In this document: positions 14,556 to 25,146 of the stretch, piece after piece
Layout of the letters: each line of letters starts with the position of its first letter
Position numbering within the stretch: the stretch's first letter is position 1
NCBI GenBank assembly: GCA_016293435.1
Contig: JAEDEG010000020.1
Span: 1-33,354, forward strand
Origin: Clostridia bacterium
Lineage (GTDB): Bacteria; Bacillota; Clostridia; UMGS1810
DNA: 33,354 nt
Direction: 5' to 3'
Made by a program: the position numbers and the translations under genes
Notes under the pieces: generated by a model
What the model was told of the DNA's origin: nothing
Databases searched by the model: none
Seen by the model: the letters and a program-made list of their open reading frames with translations, nothing else

Positions 14556-17321
14556 ATGAAATTAAGAAAATTCGTAACTGTTTTGCTGGCCTGTATACTG
14601 GTTTTGCCTGCAGCTGCTTTTTCTGCGCCGGCTGCCGGTGTGCAGGAAGACGTATCGGATGTTACATCTGTGACGGTGGAGGATGAGGCATATGCAAACG
14701 TCCGACAATTTGAGTTTTCGCTCGGCTTGCTGAACGGCATGGAGAATAAAGTGTTTAGTGACAGTGTTTCCAGAGCGGAATTTACGGCGTTGCTCGTTCG
14801 GGCACTGAAGCTTTCGGGCGGAGGAGCGGCGGAAACACCGTTCAGCGATTTAACGAGCGGAACACCCTTTGCAGGTGAGGTAAGCATTGCGTATAAGATG
14901 AAGCTTGTCAATGGCTTTGAGGATGGACGTTTTCATCCCGATGAAGCGATGTCTTATCTTCATGCCATCAAGATGGCTGTCTGCGGTATGGATTATGAGC
15001 CTCTGGCTCTTTTAAAGGGAGGCTATCCTTCCGGCTATCTCAGCATAGCGGATAGCAACGACTTTCTGACGCACGTACAGGGAGAAGACGGCGTTTTGAG
15101 CTGGAGCGATGCCGTTATGATGGTATATAATCTTTTGACGTGTGATATGCTGATGCCGGACAAGATGGAGGATGGCATCATGAAATATGTGATATTAAAA
15201 GGAAGGAATCTGCTGACAGAACGTTTCGGTCTCACGAAGGCGTCCGGCATTGTATGGTCAGCGGGCTGTATGTCCATGCGCTCCGATTTCAAATACAATT
15301 CCCCTGTTTTGGATGTTGAGGGTCTGGTGCTACAGACAGAGATTGACAACAGCGAGCGTTTTTTGGGGAAAACGGTAGAAGCGTGGTACGATACAGACAC
15401 TAATCAGGCAGTTTGCGTATATGAAAGCAATCGGAATCATTCCGTCACAATCGATGCCGGGGAGCTTTATCAGTTTAACGGCAATACTTTAACCATCTTG
15501 CGCGGTGAAGAGGAAATTGAGAAAAAATATTATATTGACCGAGGCTTTACCTTTGTAAAGAACGGAAGAATTGCTGCCGAAAGGGAGATAGAATTTATTT
15601 ATCCGGAAGGAGAAATGACGCTGATTGACAACGATGGTGACAATTCTTTCGATGTTGTTTTGGCTGACTGCGCATCCCAAATGATAATAGGCGGAATTAA
15701 CAGCCTGACGGGAGAGATTTATGACACCAACGGCGAAATGTATGGTGAAAAGAGCAGTGTAATGTTGAGCAAAGACAATGGGTATTACTATACGCTCGAA
15801 TTATACGATGGAACCGAAACCGTTTCGATTGATTTAAACAGCTTGGAGCCTGATATGGCAATTACGCTGTATATCAGCGGGGACGGAATGCTCGTGAGAG
15901 GAATTGCTTCCGTCGCGACACTGTCCGGTGTGCTTGAACAGACAGACGGAGACGAATATACGATAGGCGGCAGAACGGTTAAGGCAGGAGAGTATTTTAA
16001 AAAGCATGCTGCAGCTCCTGTATTTGGTGTATCATATAAATTTTTACTGAATGCATTCGGCAATCTTGTGGACTATACGGAAAGAACCGGCGGGTTGATG
16101 AAGTACGGTTATCTGACTGCCGTAAACAGAGGCAAAGGGATTGACAATTCGTTGAAATTGAAAATCCTGACCGAAAAGAATAAGCATGAGGTCGTTGCGG
16201 TAGCAAAAAAGGTAATACTTGACGGAGTTTCGGTTCGGGGAGACGGTGCGGAATTAATTGCGACGGTTTTGAACGGAGAATATCCGCGTTACCAAATAAT
16301 TCGTTATGCTCTAAACAGTGATGGTGAGCTGTCAAAAATGGATACTGTTGAAGATGCTCCGAGCGGTCAGAAACCAAACGGCGATTCCTATACCCTACAG
16401 GAACGCTATAATTTTGACAAACCCTATTATGACAGACTGACAAGGTATGTAAAACAAAAGCTGATATGGTATAAGAGCGATTCAAAACTTGCCCTTCCGT
16501 ATTTTTCCTTCGGAAGCGCTGTATGCTTTGCAGTTCCGAAGGCGTTAATGCAGGAAGAAGGAGGTAATGCTCTGTACAGTGAGGATATGTTCCGAGTTAT
16601 TACGATGAATTGGGAAAACGATACGAGAGATCGCTATGTTGATGCATACGATTACAATCAGAGCTTTGAACCCGGAGCGGTTGTTACTTATACAATGACA
16701 GGCACATCAGGGGGTGCCCAGCAGGAAACACCGTCAAAAGACGCGCCACTGAGCATTGTTGAGAGTGTAACGGTCGCGATGACGGGAGATGAAGAGACAA
16801 CAAAATGCATTCTGGCGTATGACGGCAGTAACTTTACCCGCAGACTGATTCATCCCGATCTGGTGGAGTACTTTGAAAATAACAAGTTGATTCCGTCGCC
16901 GGGAGATATTATACGAATCAGCACGGATGCGTCAGGATTTATCAACGGTCTGGCAATAGATGCCCGTTACAACCATGAATTGCAAAAACCGGAGATTGAT
17001 ACTGATTTCCAGTCCGCTACCCTAATGGACTACGTATGTTATATTGCCGGAACGGTTTACAACAGCACTTCTTCAAGCTTTGTAATCTACTCTCCGAAAC
17101 CGCCGCTGGTTTCAACAGTGGATGCTCCTGAGGATAATGTCTTTGTCCTTAAGAGGAGTGATGTTCCGGTTGTCTTGTTCAATACAACAACCAATATGGC
17201 ACGGCCGGCATCATTTGATGATATTCTTGATATGAGCTCGGTCGGCGAGACCTCGCAGAGTGCAGTGGTCAGAATCAGATACGGCGATCTGAAATATGTA
17301 TTTATCTATTGTAAGGACTGA
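14556..17321 (+). CDS. Surface protein with degenerate N-terminal SLH region and large uncharacterised region
   Basis: ATG 14556 is preferred because GGAGG lies 11 bases upstream and the next residues form a signal peptide (KLRKFVTVLLACILVLPAAA); an in-frame ATG at 14538 precedes that site. The product is 921 residues. An SLH-like region follows: about 42-85 (FSDSVSRAEFTALLVRAL), 92-145 (NGFEDGRFHPDEAMSYLHAI) and a weak third to ~195 (SWSDAVMMVYNLL). The remaining ~700 residues are beta-rich with no catalytic motif that I recognise. SLH modules at the N-terminus would anchor it to the wall with the long C-terminal part outward. It heads a run of same-strand genes: the next gene starts 38 bases after its stop. 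A structural or substrate-binding role in a surface lyase system is inferred only from context. Confidence 0.82.
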   Translation: MKLRKFVTVLLACILVLPAAAFSAPAAGVQEDVSDVTSVTVEDEAYANVRQFEFSLGLLNGMENKVFSDSVSRAEFTALLVRALKLSGGGAAETPFSDLTSGTPFAGEVSIAYKMKLVNGFEDGRFHPDEAMSYLHAIKMAVCGMDYEPLALLKGGYPSGYLSIADSNDFLTHVQGEDGVLSWSDAVMMVYNLLTCDMLMPDKMEDGIMKYVILKGRNLLTERFGLTKASGIVWSAGCMSMRSDFKYNSPVLDVEGLVLQTEIDNSERFLGKTVEAWYDTDTNQAVCVYESNRNHSVTIDAGELYQFNGNTLTILRGEEEIEKKYYIDRGFTFVKNGRIAAEREIEFIYPEGEMTLIDNDGDNSFDVVLADCASQMIIGGINSLTGEIYDTNGEMYGEKSSVMLSKDNGYYYTLELYDGTETVSIDLNSLEPDMAITLYISGDGMLVRGIASVATLSGVLEQTDGDEYTIGGRTVKAGEYFKKHAAAPVFGVSYKFLLNAFGNLVDYTERTGGLMKYGYLTAVNRGKGIDNSLKLKILTEKNKHEVVAVAKKVILDGVSVRGDGAELIATVLNGEYPRYQIIRYALNSDGELSKMDTVEDAPSGQKPNGDSYTLQERYNFDKPYYDRLTRYVKQKLIWYKSDSKLALPYFSFGSAVCFAVPKALMQEEGGNALYSEDMFRVITMNWENDTRDRYVDAYDYNQSFEPGAVVTYTMTGTSGGAQQETPSKDAPLSIVESVTVAMTGDEETTKCILAYDGSNFTRRLIHPDLVEYFENNKLIPSPGDIIRISTDASGFINGLAIDARYNHELQKPEIDTDFQSATLMDYVCYIAGTVYNSTSSSFVIYSPKPPLVSTVDAPEDNVFVLKRSDVPVVLFNTTTNMARPASFDDILDMSSVGETSQSAVVRIRYGDLKYVFIYCKD

Positions 17322-17359
17322 TTTTTATAATAGAATTGCAGGATAAACGGAGGTATATT

Positions 17360-20300
17360 ATGTGGAGAAGAATTTTGGCTTTTTTGCTTGCTGCGGTGAT
17401 GCTTTCCGGCAGTACATCAGTATTTGCGGCACAGAAGCCGACGGTATATGTCAACGAAACCTTTAATGAATACCCGCTGAACTCAGAACTTGATACAAAC
17501 GGGCTGTTTACCGCAGAAAGCGGACTTGACACACGCATTGTCAGCCGTAGCGGACTTGATAAAGCGCTGTACAGCAAAGCGTGGGGATTTGGTGTAGAAA
17601 TTGGTGCAGCTATTGACGTGAAGGAACCAGTCGTTATGCTGTCGTTTGAATTTATGCTGGACGGAGAGCGCACGGAAAGCAGCCTTCTTCAAATTACAGG
17701 AGGAAACGGTCAGACTCTTTCATTGCTTTCGCTGACGTCAAGAGGACTGGAGCTGGGAGACGGAAAGTCTCTGGGCAATTACTATATGGGTCGGTGGATG
17801 CGTGTTGATTTCGAATTGGATTTTCAACATAAGCAGTTCACCGTATATCTGGACGGTAAACGCACAGTTCAGCAGTGGTATTTTCAAGACAGAACCATAT
17901 CCAATATGAAAAAAGTGGGATTTGCGGTTACGGCAAGTGAAAAGAATGTTCCCACCGGTTTTTACTTGGATAATTTCCGGATATATTCCGGAAATGAAAG
18001 GTTGAACCATTCCGATTTTGACAATCCTACCCCTAATACGCAGGTTTTAGATTTTCAGGAGACGGAAAGCTTGCCGGAGATGGGTAATCAAGTCTTCGCG
18101 GATATTAATTTTGATACGCGAGGTGCTTATTCGGTCGTAGATTTTGGCAATGTGATAGAGCTGCGTGAGGAGCAGGACAGGAAATATCTTACGATGCGGC
18201 GAACAGAAAATTCCTTGGGCTCATATGTTGATTTAACAATTTCGGAGTCAAACGCAAAAGCCATGACGCAGTGCAGAAGCTACGTGCTTGACTGCGATAT
18301 CAGAATCATGGAGTTGGACGGACGATGGGATCTTTTTCAGGCAAAATCCGTAGACGGAATCTGGGGAGTAGAAAACACTATTGAGCCGGACGGCAGTTTT
18401 ACATATGCAAGACAAAAGTGCGGTACAATACCCTTTGAGGAGTGGCACCGTATCTCTATGGTTTTTAATAACATTAAAAAAACGGTAGTTTGCTATATGG
18501 ACGGAGAGGTTGTCGGCGACCCTGTGAGCTTTGACAATAAATTTATGCCGGCTTTCTATCGTTATGGTGCAAAGACAGGCGGCGGAAGTATTATTATGGA
18601 TATTGATAATTTCCGGATTTATGCGGGAGATGAGCCGCTGCCGGATGGGGCTTTTGAAAAGGATGAGCAGAGTGAAAGTCAGTCCTTGTCCTTTGTTTCT
18701 CAAATGGAGACTGCGGAGGATGCCCTCAAAACGATATCTAAACAAGATTTTGTAATGATGGTTGGTAATGGGGCTTATATTTCCGCTGGAAAAAAGGACT
18801 ATGCCGATGTCAGACCATATATTAAGGATGGCTATACGATGATGCCGGTACGCCTGGTTTCGGAAGGTTTAGGCTATGAAGTGAAATGGGACGACGCAAC
18901 CGGTACCGTTACCGTTGGCGGCGATGTGGCCATGAAAATCGGAAACAAAGATCTTACGGTGCGAGGGAATCATTTTGAGATGTCGGTTGCTCCGGAGATT
19001 AAGGATGGCTCCACCTTTTTGCCTTTGCGGGATTTGTGTGAAAAGGCACTCGGAAAAAAGGTATATTGGGATCAAAGAGGATTTGTTGTTGTTTCCCAAA
19101 ACGAATTTAAGCTCAGAGATTCGGAACAGGTGCAGATTTTAGATGATCCGATTGATTCTCTGTATCGTTATTTGCAGTTTGAACGTCCGAGTGGTGCAGA
19201 AATTGCCGCAACGATTAAAGAGCGTAATCCCGGCAAAGCACATCCGAGAATTCTCGGCACTGCTGAGGACATGGAGCGGCTTAAGAAAAATGTACAAGAG
19301 AATGAATTGATGGCAGAATGGGCAAAGCGTGTCATTGCAAATTGTGATGCTTCCATTAAGGAAGGCGTTGTGGTTTATAAGCCGGAAAGCGCAAATGGAG
19401 TCATCACCACAATTTCGCAAAAAATGAAACGGCGCATGATGGAATATTCGGTCGCATATCTCCTGACCGAAGATGTGAAATACGTTGATGCTGCGTGGAG
19501 AGATATGGAAGAAGTATGCACCAATTATCCTGACTGGGGAGATTATGCTTCGTTTTTGGGCGCTGCCGGAATGGCGTATGCTCTGTCTATCGGCTACGAT
19601 ACGTTCTACGACGAGCTTACCGAGGCGCAGAAAAAGACTCTGCGTGACAGTGTGGTAAAAAATGCGTTTGAACCGGCCCTGCTTGTTTACGGTGGGACGC
19701 ATCCGAACGGCTATTGGTATAACGGACATGACAACTTTACGGCGGTATGCCCCGGCGGATTGCTGGCGGCGGCGGTCGCAATGGCTGACGAGGAGGATAT
19801 AGGTGAGCTTTGCGAAATTATTTTAGGACAGACAACACAGTCGTTTGAATATTTTATGAGCCTGTTTTATCCTGACGGAGGCTATTTCGAAAGTGTGAGT
19901 TATCTGAGCTATGCGTTGCAGTATGTCTGGGGCGGACTCGGATCGCTGTTCAATGCGACCGGAAAGACCTATGGGTTCCTTGACGCAGCGGGGCTGCGCG
20001 GATTTGCAAGCTACGCAGTATCAATGCACGGCATGGCAGAGGGTGCCTTTAACTATCACGACGGTGACAGCGGTTTCTGTCTGGAGGGGGCTTACCTGTG
20101 GCTGGCAGAAGAGCTGGGAATAGAGGGATTTACCGACCGTTACATGCAGTTGAAACAGCAACTGAGCGGCGCCGGTGGAAGTGTTGATCTTTTGCTGGCC
20201 TACAATCCGGATTTGGCCGGAACAGCAAACTCTTCCCTTCCTTTAGACGGATATTTCCGTCAGGCGGAAGCCGGAGTGATGAGACAGAATTGGGAGCTGG

Positions 20301-21736
20301 ACGGATTATGGGCCGGAGTTCATGCCGGACAAAACGGTATAGAGCATGACCATCTTGACCTTGGAGAATTTGTTTTTGAAGCCGGTGGAGTGCGCTGGGT
20401 AGACGACCGAGGAAAGGATAATTACTCTCTGCCCGGCTATTTCCGCGAGAGCGGATACGATATTTACCGCAAGCGTCCGGAGGCGAATAACTGTCTGGTA
20501 ATCAACCCGCGCACAGGCTATTGGGGACAAAGTATAAAATGCAGCACAAAACTGACAAAAATGGAATCCAAGCCGCGCGGTGCTTCGATGGTATTTGATT
20601 TAACCAATGCCTATTTGGAGGACGCATCCAAGGTATATCGTGGCTTTATGATGGGTGATGACCGCCGCTCCTTCCTGATTCGCGATGAGGTTGAGCTGTT
20701 GAAGGAGAGCGATTTGTATTGGTTCATGAACCTCTCCGATGAAGTGAAGGATGTTTCGATAGATTCCGGCGGAAAAACAGCGGTATTGCGTACCGGTGAC
20801 GGACAAGAGCTGAGGGTGCAGTTTGTCACGGATGCTGACAGTTATGAAATATACACCATGCAGATGGTTCCGCTGCCAACCTCGCCGACGGTAGAAGGTA
20901 TGGCAGATGATTCATCCCGGGAAAAACTTGTCATCAAGTTGCACGGCTCCGGAAATGTTAATCTTTCTGTGAAGTTGATACCGCAGATTGGATATACGGA
21001 GGATATAGCGGAGGTTGACAATACTGCAATTGCCGACTGGCTCATTCCGGACGGGGAGATTCCGGAAAAACCGCTTGCGAAGTCCGTTTCATTGAACGGA
21101 GCTCCTATGGAGAGCTTCAGCCCGGGACGCAGTCTGTATTCGGTCAGCTGGATGATGAATGAAAAGTTGCCACAGCTCAGTGCAGAGGCGGCTGATCCCG
21201 GAATAGAAATACGCATTGAAAATTCGCAAAGCTGGGATAAGCCGGCAAGAGTTATCTTGAAAAATCCGGTGAACGGAGCGGTTACGGAATATGTATTTAA
21301 CTTTAAGATGGCAGCAAAAATTGTGAGTGAGGAGAATTATACAGAGCTGCCCTTTGCTGGTGTGAAGGTAAGCTCTGAACCGGAAGCAAAAAATCCTGCG
21401 GCAAATGCCGTTGACGGAGACGCCGCAACGCGGTGGGCTGCAAACGGCGATGGAGAATGGATTGAAATTGATATGGGTGAGGTTCGGCAGTTTGATGCGC
21501 TTAAAATGGCATTTTATCTCGGCGGACAAAGAACGACTAATTTTGAGCTTGCGGTATCGCAGGACGGCGTTAATTATGAAACAATATTTGCAGGCGACAC
21601 CAGTGGCAACACAGAGGAATGTGAGATTTATCTGATTCCGGGGACGGCTCGTTACATTCGCTTTATCGGTCATGGAAACAGTGAAGGCTCAACCTGGCTT
21701 AGCGTAAATGAGATTCATCCAATGGTAAAGCAGTAA
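17360..21736 (+). CDS. Secreted heparinase II/III-like polysaccharide lyase with LamG-like, CuAO-N-like and discoidin (CBM32-like) modules
   Basis: ATG 17360 follows CGGAGG; the 1458-residue product opens with a signal peptide (RRILAFLLAAVMLSGSTSVF, cleavage near residue 24). Domains in order: LamG-like sandwich (~29-215, ending LDNFRIYSG), second LamG-like (~245-420, DIDNFRIYAGD), copper-amine-oxidase-N-like pair (~465-577, MMPVRLVSEGLGYEVKWDD), an (alpha/alpha) toroid (~605-960, NGHDN near 786-790 and FNYHDG at 897-902), and the heparinase II/III beta domain (~970-1210) with EHDHLDLGEF (H996, H998) and YRKRPEANNCLVINP. A cadherin-like segment (~1240-1320) and an F5/8-type discoidin domain (~1335-1458, DGDAATRWAA) end it. 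The family cleaves acidic polysaccharides (heparan sulfate, hyaluronan, alginate and others) by beta-elimination; substrate is open. It is exported but has no SLH domain. A paralogue lies at 25147. Confidence 0.87.
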   Translation: MWRRILAFLLAAVMLSGSTSVFAAQKPTVYVNETFNEYPLNSELDTNGLFTAESGLDTRIVSRSGLDKALYSKAWGFGVEIGAAIDVKEPVVMLSFEFMLDGERTESSLLQITGGNGQTLSLLSLTSRGLELGDGKSLGNYYMGRWMRVDFELDFQHKQFTVYLDGKRTVQQWYFQDRTISNMKKVGFAVTASEKNVPTGFYLDNFRIYSGNERLNHSDFDNPTPNTQVLDFQETESLPEMGNQVFADINFDTRGAYSVVDFGNVIELREEQDRKYLTMRRTENSLGSYVDLTISESNAKAMTQCRSYVLDCDIRIMELDGRWDLFQAKSVDGIWGVENTIEPDGSFTYARQKCGTIPFEEWHRISMVFNNIKKTVVCYMDGEVVGDPVSFDNKFMPAFYRYGAKTGGGSIIMDIDNFRIYAGDEPLPDGAFEKDEQSESQSLSFVSQMETAEDALKTISKQDFVMMVGNGAYISAGKKDYADVRPYIKDGYTMMPVRLVSEGLGYEVKWDDATGTVTVGGDVAMKIGNKDLTVRGNHFEMSVAPEIKDGSTFLPLRDLCEKALGKKVYWDQRGFVVVSQNEFKLRDSEQVQILDDPIDSLYRYLQFERPSGAEIAATIKERNPGKAHPRILGTAEDMERLKKNVQENELMAEWAKRVIANCDASIKEGVVVYKPESANGVITTISQKMKRRMMEYSVAYLLTEDVKYVDAAWRDMEEVCTNYPDWGDYASFLGAAGMAYALSIGYDTFYDELTEAQKKTLRDSVVKNAFEPALLVYGGTHPNGYWYNGHDNFTAVCPGGLLAAAVAMADEEDIGELCEIILGQTTQSFEYFMSLFYPDGGYFESVSYLSYALQYVWGGLGSLFNATGKTYGFLDAAGLRGFASYAVSMHGMAEGAFNYHDGDSGFCLEGAYLWLAEELGIEGFTDRYMQLKQQLSGAGGSVDLLLAYNPDLAGTANSSLPLDGYFRQAEAGVMRQNWELDGLWAGVHAGQNGIEHDHLDLGEFVFEAGGVRWVDDRGKDNYSLPGYFRESGYDIYRKRPEANNCLVINPRTGYWGQSIKCSTKLTKMESKPRGASMVFDLTNAYLEDASKVYRGFMMGDDRRSFLIRDEVELLKESDLYWFMNLSDEVKDVSIDSGGKTAVLRTGDGQELRVQFVTDADSYEIYTMQMVPLPTSPTVEGMADDSSREKLVIKLHGSGNVNLSVKLIPQIGYTEDIAEVDNTAIADWLIPDGEIPEKPLAKSVSLNGAPMESFSPGRSLYSVSWMMNEKLPQLSAEAADPGIEIRIENSQSWDKPARVILKNPVNGAVTEYVFNFKMAAKIVSEENYTELPFAGVKVSSEPEAKNPAANAVDGDAATRWAANGDGEWIEIDMGEVRQFDALKMAFYLGGQRTTNFELAVSQDGVNYETIFAGDTSGNTEECEIYLIPGTARYIRFIGHGNSEGSTWLSVNEIHPMVKQ

Positions 21737-21754
21737 AAAAGGAGGGATTTTGTT

Positions 21755-24700
21755 ATGAAATTGATGAAAAAAACACTTTGCTGTCTTGTATCATTGTTGG
21801 TGATTTTTCCCGTATGTGTGATGCCGGCTTCTGCGCAGAGTTATTTTTCGGAGGATTTTAATGATTATGACGGAACGGCGCTGCCAAACGAAATGTGGCT
21901 TGACGACAGCGGCAGGGGCGCGAAAATTACGGCAGCTCCCTGTGAAGATGGGGCGTTGGCTCTGTCAACTGGAAGCGGAACGATTGCATCTGATTTTGCA
22001 CCTGCGCTTGCCTTTAATCTGCCGGAACGAGCAGAGGGTACAATTACCTTGGCAATGGACGTAAATTTCTACGAATTTTACGAAGGCAAGACAACAGATT
22101 TGCTCTCATTCTATATCACGGATGATAAGGATGCATCGGGAAAGCTTGCATTTGATTATCGGCAGCTTGCGTTCCGAACGGATAAGAGCTGCGGCGCATG
22201 GAGCAGTAAAACAGTGAGCTTTCAGAAGAACACGTGGTATCGGTTGGAAATCGTATTTGATTTTGAATCGGCAGAGAAAACATACAATGTGCGGCTGACC
22301 GACCTGCAAACGGATGCCGTATTGGAGGCGGTTCCGCGCAGAGCATTGGATCAGGATTTTAAATCCGCCGCAGGAATCAGTTATGTAGAAATCGGTCTGG
22401 CAGCCGCAGACGCTCAAATCCGTCTCGATAATATTGAGATTTACGATGTGACAGCGGCAGAAATGCTTTTCCCGACGGATGGCATAGAATTGGCGAAGTG
22501 CGGAGATTTCAGCTTCAGTGCAAGCGTACCTGCCGGAACGAAAACAGCCGAATTCTTTCTGGATGACAGTCTTGTCGGAACGGCAACGGTAACGGGAGAA
22601 GGAATCTATAGTATTCCTGTTGACTTAACGAACGTTGCGCCCGGAGAGCATAAAGCGGGTGTTACGATAAACGGTGACAGCAGTAATCTGAAGCAGACTG
22701 CGTTTCGGGTTGGTTCGGATTCGGAAATCGTCTGGGGCGAATCGGAGCTGAATTCTGTTGAGGAGCTGGCACGGTTTGTGTCGGAGACGCCGATGAAATG
22801 CGAAACAGATGCGACAATTCAAGTTGACGAGACAGCGGGACGTCGCGGCTTGGTAATCTCCGGAGATAGCAGCAGCGCGCTTTGCCTGAAATTGAAAAGA
22901 ACAACGGAAAATAAGTTTATATTTGGCGGCATGATATATCTTCCGGAGGGTAAGACTCTGGAGGCAGAATGTGTGGCTGCGGACGGCAGTATTATTAATC
23001 AGGGGCAGACAGCTTTCACATCCGTTGCCGCATTTAAAGTAGGCGAATGGAATCATTGTATCTGGTATTTTGATTTTGCAAACGGAACATATACCGTTTT
23101 AATCAACGATGTTCCGGCTTGGAGCGGCACTGTCGACGGGAAGATGCTTTCAGAAATTTGGCTGCATCCGTCGGACGGAGGTGATTTGCACGCTGCTCTT
23201 GACGATGTACGTATTGCCAGCTTTGAACAGATGCCGGAAATTACGAAGCTGTCCTCCGTCCTGCCGGATGGTCTCGAGGTTTTTGAAGGTGACTGGACGG
23301 ACGGAAAGCTTGACCTGTTGGCAAAAAAATTAAGAATTTACAGCAGTGTGCCGCTGCTGACTGAATCGGTGAGTACCGATAGAATCCATCTGAATAACGG
23401 GGTTGTTCTTGCGGCAGATGCCGTGCAATACAACGATAGTTTGCAGGCGGTTGAAATCACACTGCCTGTGCTTTCCTCCTCAACCGAGTACCGCATTGTT
23501 TTTGAAGATGGTATCCGGTCGTTGGCAGGGGTGGAACTCGGCAGATGGGAATCTTCGATTACAACCGCACTGCGGGAATTTACGATTCTATCACCGGCGC
23601 AGGATGATGTCTATCAGGATGGGGAGCTGCTGTGCCGGGTAACGGCACCGGGTGACTTCAGCTCGCTGGTATTTGCACTTGATGGCAAGGAAATTCAGAG
23701 CTTTACTCCCAACCTCTCCGAAGTATATGAGTTTGTTCTGAGCAGAGAGGCACTGCCATATGGAGATCATACGTTTTCGGCGTGGACAATTGATGCTTCG
23801 GGAGCACTGGAGGAAAAACAGACTTCATTTACCGTTAACAAGTCCACGCAGTCGGTTAAGGTGTTTGATTTTGAAGACTTTGACGGCGTTACCGTACCTG
23901 CCGGATTGACCTATGTGAGCAGTTCGCCCAGAGGATCCTCCATGCAAAAAGCGGAAGGAAGGGATAACACTGTCGGATTTAAAATGCACGATGCGTATAG
24001 CCTTGGAACAGAAGGCGACAACTGCTCCTATTTGGAGGTTAAAACCGGAGAGGTAAAGTCTGTTTTAACCATAGAAACAGATTTTAACATTTCAGATTCG
24101 GGTGTCTGGCTGAGATTTGAAAATTATCCGTGGAAGCAAGACGGCTGGAAGATGCTGGAGGTGCTGGATGAAGGAAAAATCGGGAACTGTGTTATCAGTC
24201 CGCAGGTGTGGCACAGACTAAAGGCTGAAATCAATTTTGCAAAAGGTTATGTGAAGTACTTCGTAGACGGTGAAGAGTGCGGTAAAGAGAATATCGGCAT
24301 GAAATATGCCACTTCTATAAGGCTTGAGCTTGCCTCAAAGGAAAAGGACGATGCTTATGTTATCTTTGATAACCTGTCCTACACCATTGACATGTTTTAT
24401 GCTTTGCCGGGGCAGACTGTGTATCTGATTGACGGGCTGGAAACGGACGCAGGTGAAGGCGTAAATGTACAGGCGCAGGCGCTCAGACAGTATTTTACTT
24501 CCGAATTGGACGGAGACAGCCTAACCACGGATACGGTTAAGGTTTTGGCGGGAGGCGTTGAGATCCCGCTGTCAAAGGTATCATATAACAGCAGCGGCGG
24601 GTTTCTCACTGCGAAGCTGAAGAGTCCTCTTCCTGCAGGAAAAGAGGGGAGAATTGTCGTTTTGCCGGAGGCACGGTTTGGCGATGGTGTTCGGTTGGGC

Positions 24701-25072
24701 AGCAGCTTTGACATCCCGTTTCGGATTTTGCCGAAAGAGATTGGCTTGCAGTATGTTGTGCTGAAAAAAGACGGGATAGTGATTAAATCTACAGAGCAGC
24801 TTAAGTCAAATGATTTAATTTCGGCGACGGTTACTTTGTCAAACAGCACACAGCAGAGTCGGTCAGCGATGGTAGCGCTGGCGTTTTATCAGGACGGGAA
24901 GCTGGTCGGAATAACCTCCGTCACCAAAACTATTGTGGAAGCGTCGGACACCTTGCAGATCGATAACCACACGATTCCGTATCGAAAGGGTATGACCGTC
25001 AAGGTGCTTGTATGCGACAACTGGGTAAACAGAAAGCCAGTTGCTTCGTGGAGCTTATCCGGTCATAAATAG
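21755..25072 (+). CDS. Large secreted non-catalytic protein of LamG-like and Ig-like modules
   Basis: ATG 21755 has AGGAGGG upstream and lies 18 bases after the previous stop, so it is co-transcribed. The 1105-residue product has a signal peptide (TLCCLVSLLVIFPVCVMPASA) and then alternating modules: LamG-like (~30-230), Ig-like (~236-310), LamG-like (~330-500, WYFDFANGTYTVLIND), Big_5-like (~500-600), Ig-like (~608-695), LamG-like (~700-885, LKAEINFAKGYVKYFVDGEE), Big_5-like (~890-990), and a C-terminal beta module (~995-1105) with the motif VKVLVCDNWVNRKPVASW. That C-terminal module is related to the VKVMCWD and VKAMCWN modules of two neighbours. No catalytic residues are recognisable. A carbohydrate-binding or surface-scaffold role beside the two lyases is inferred. 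Confidence 0.8.
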   Translation: MKLMKKTLCCLVSLLVIFPVCVMPASAQSYFSEDFNDYDGTALPNEMWLDDSGRGAKITAAPCEDGALALSTGSGTIASDFAPALAFNLPERAEGTITLAMDVNFYEFYEGKTTDLLSFYITDDKDASGKLAFDYRQLAFRTDKSCGAWSSKTVSFQKNTWYRLEIVFDFESAEKTYNVRLTDLQTDAVLEAVPRRALDQDFKSAAGISYVEIGLAAADAQIRLDNIEIYDVTAAEMLFPTDGIELAKCGDFSFSASVPAGTKTAEFFLDDSLVGTATVTGEGIYSIPVDLTNVAPGEHKAGVTINGDSSNLKQTAFRVGSDSEIVWGESELNSVEELARFVSETPMKCETDATIQVDETAGRRGLVISGDSSSALCLKLKRTTENKFIFGGMIYLPEGKTLEAECVAADGSIINQGQTAFTSVAAFKVGEWNHCIWYFDFANGTYTVLINDVPAWSGTVDGKMLSEIWLHPSDGGDLHAALDDVRIASFEQMPEITKLSSVLPDGLEVFEGDWTDGKLDLLAKKLRIYSSVPLLTESVSTDRIHLNNGVVLAADAVQYNDSLQAVEITLPVLSSSTEYRIVFEDGIRSLAGVELGRWESSITTALREFTILSPAQDDVYQDGELLCRVTAPGDFSSLVFALDGKEIQSFTPNLSEVYEFVLSREALPYGDHTFSAWTIDASGALEEKQTSFTVNKSTQSVKVFDFEDFDGVTVPAGLTYVSSSPRGSSMQKAEGRDNTVGFKMHDAYSLGTEGDNCSYLEVKTGEVKSVLTIETDFNISDSGVWLRFENYPWKQDGWKMLEVLDEGKIGNCVISPQVWHRLKAEINFAKGYVKYFVDGEECGKENIGMKYATSIRLELASKEKDDAYVIFDNLSYTIDMFYALPGQTVYLIDGLETDAGEGVNVQAQALRQYFTSELDGDSLTTDTVKVLAGGVEIPLSKVSYNSSGGFLTAKLKSPLPAGKEGRIVVLPEARFGDGVRLGSSFDIPFRILPKEIGLQYVVLKKDGIVIKSTEQLKSNDLISATVTLSNSTQQSRSAMVALAFYQDGKLVGITSVTKTIVEASDTLQIDNHTIPYRKGMTVKVLVCDNWVNRKPVASWSLSGHK

Positions 25073-25146
25073 AATTTCGAAGGTTTCCATGTGGTCAAAC
25101 AAGGTGTTTGACATTATCGCGTAGAAATACAGAAAGGATGCACAAT

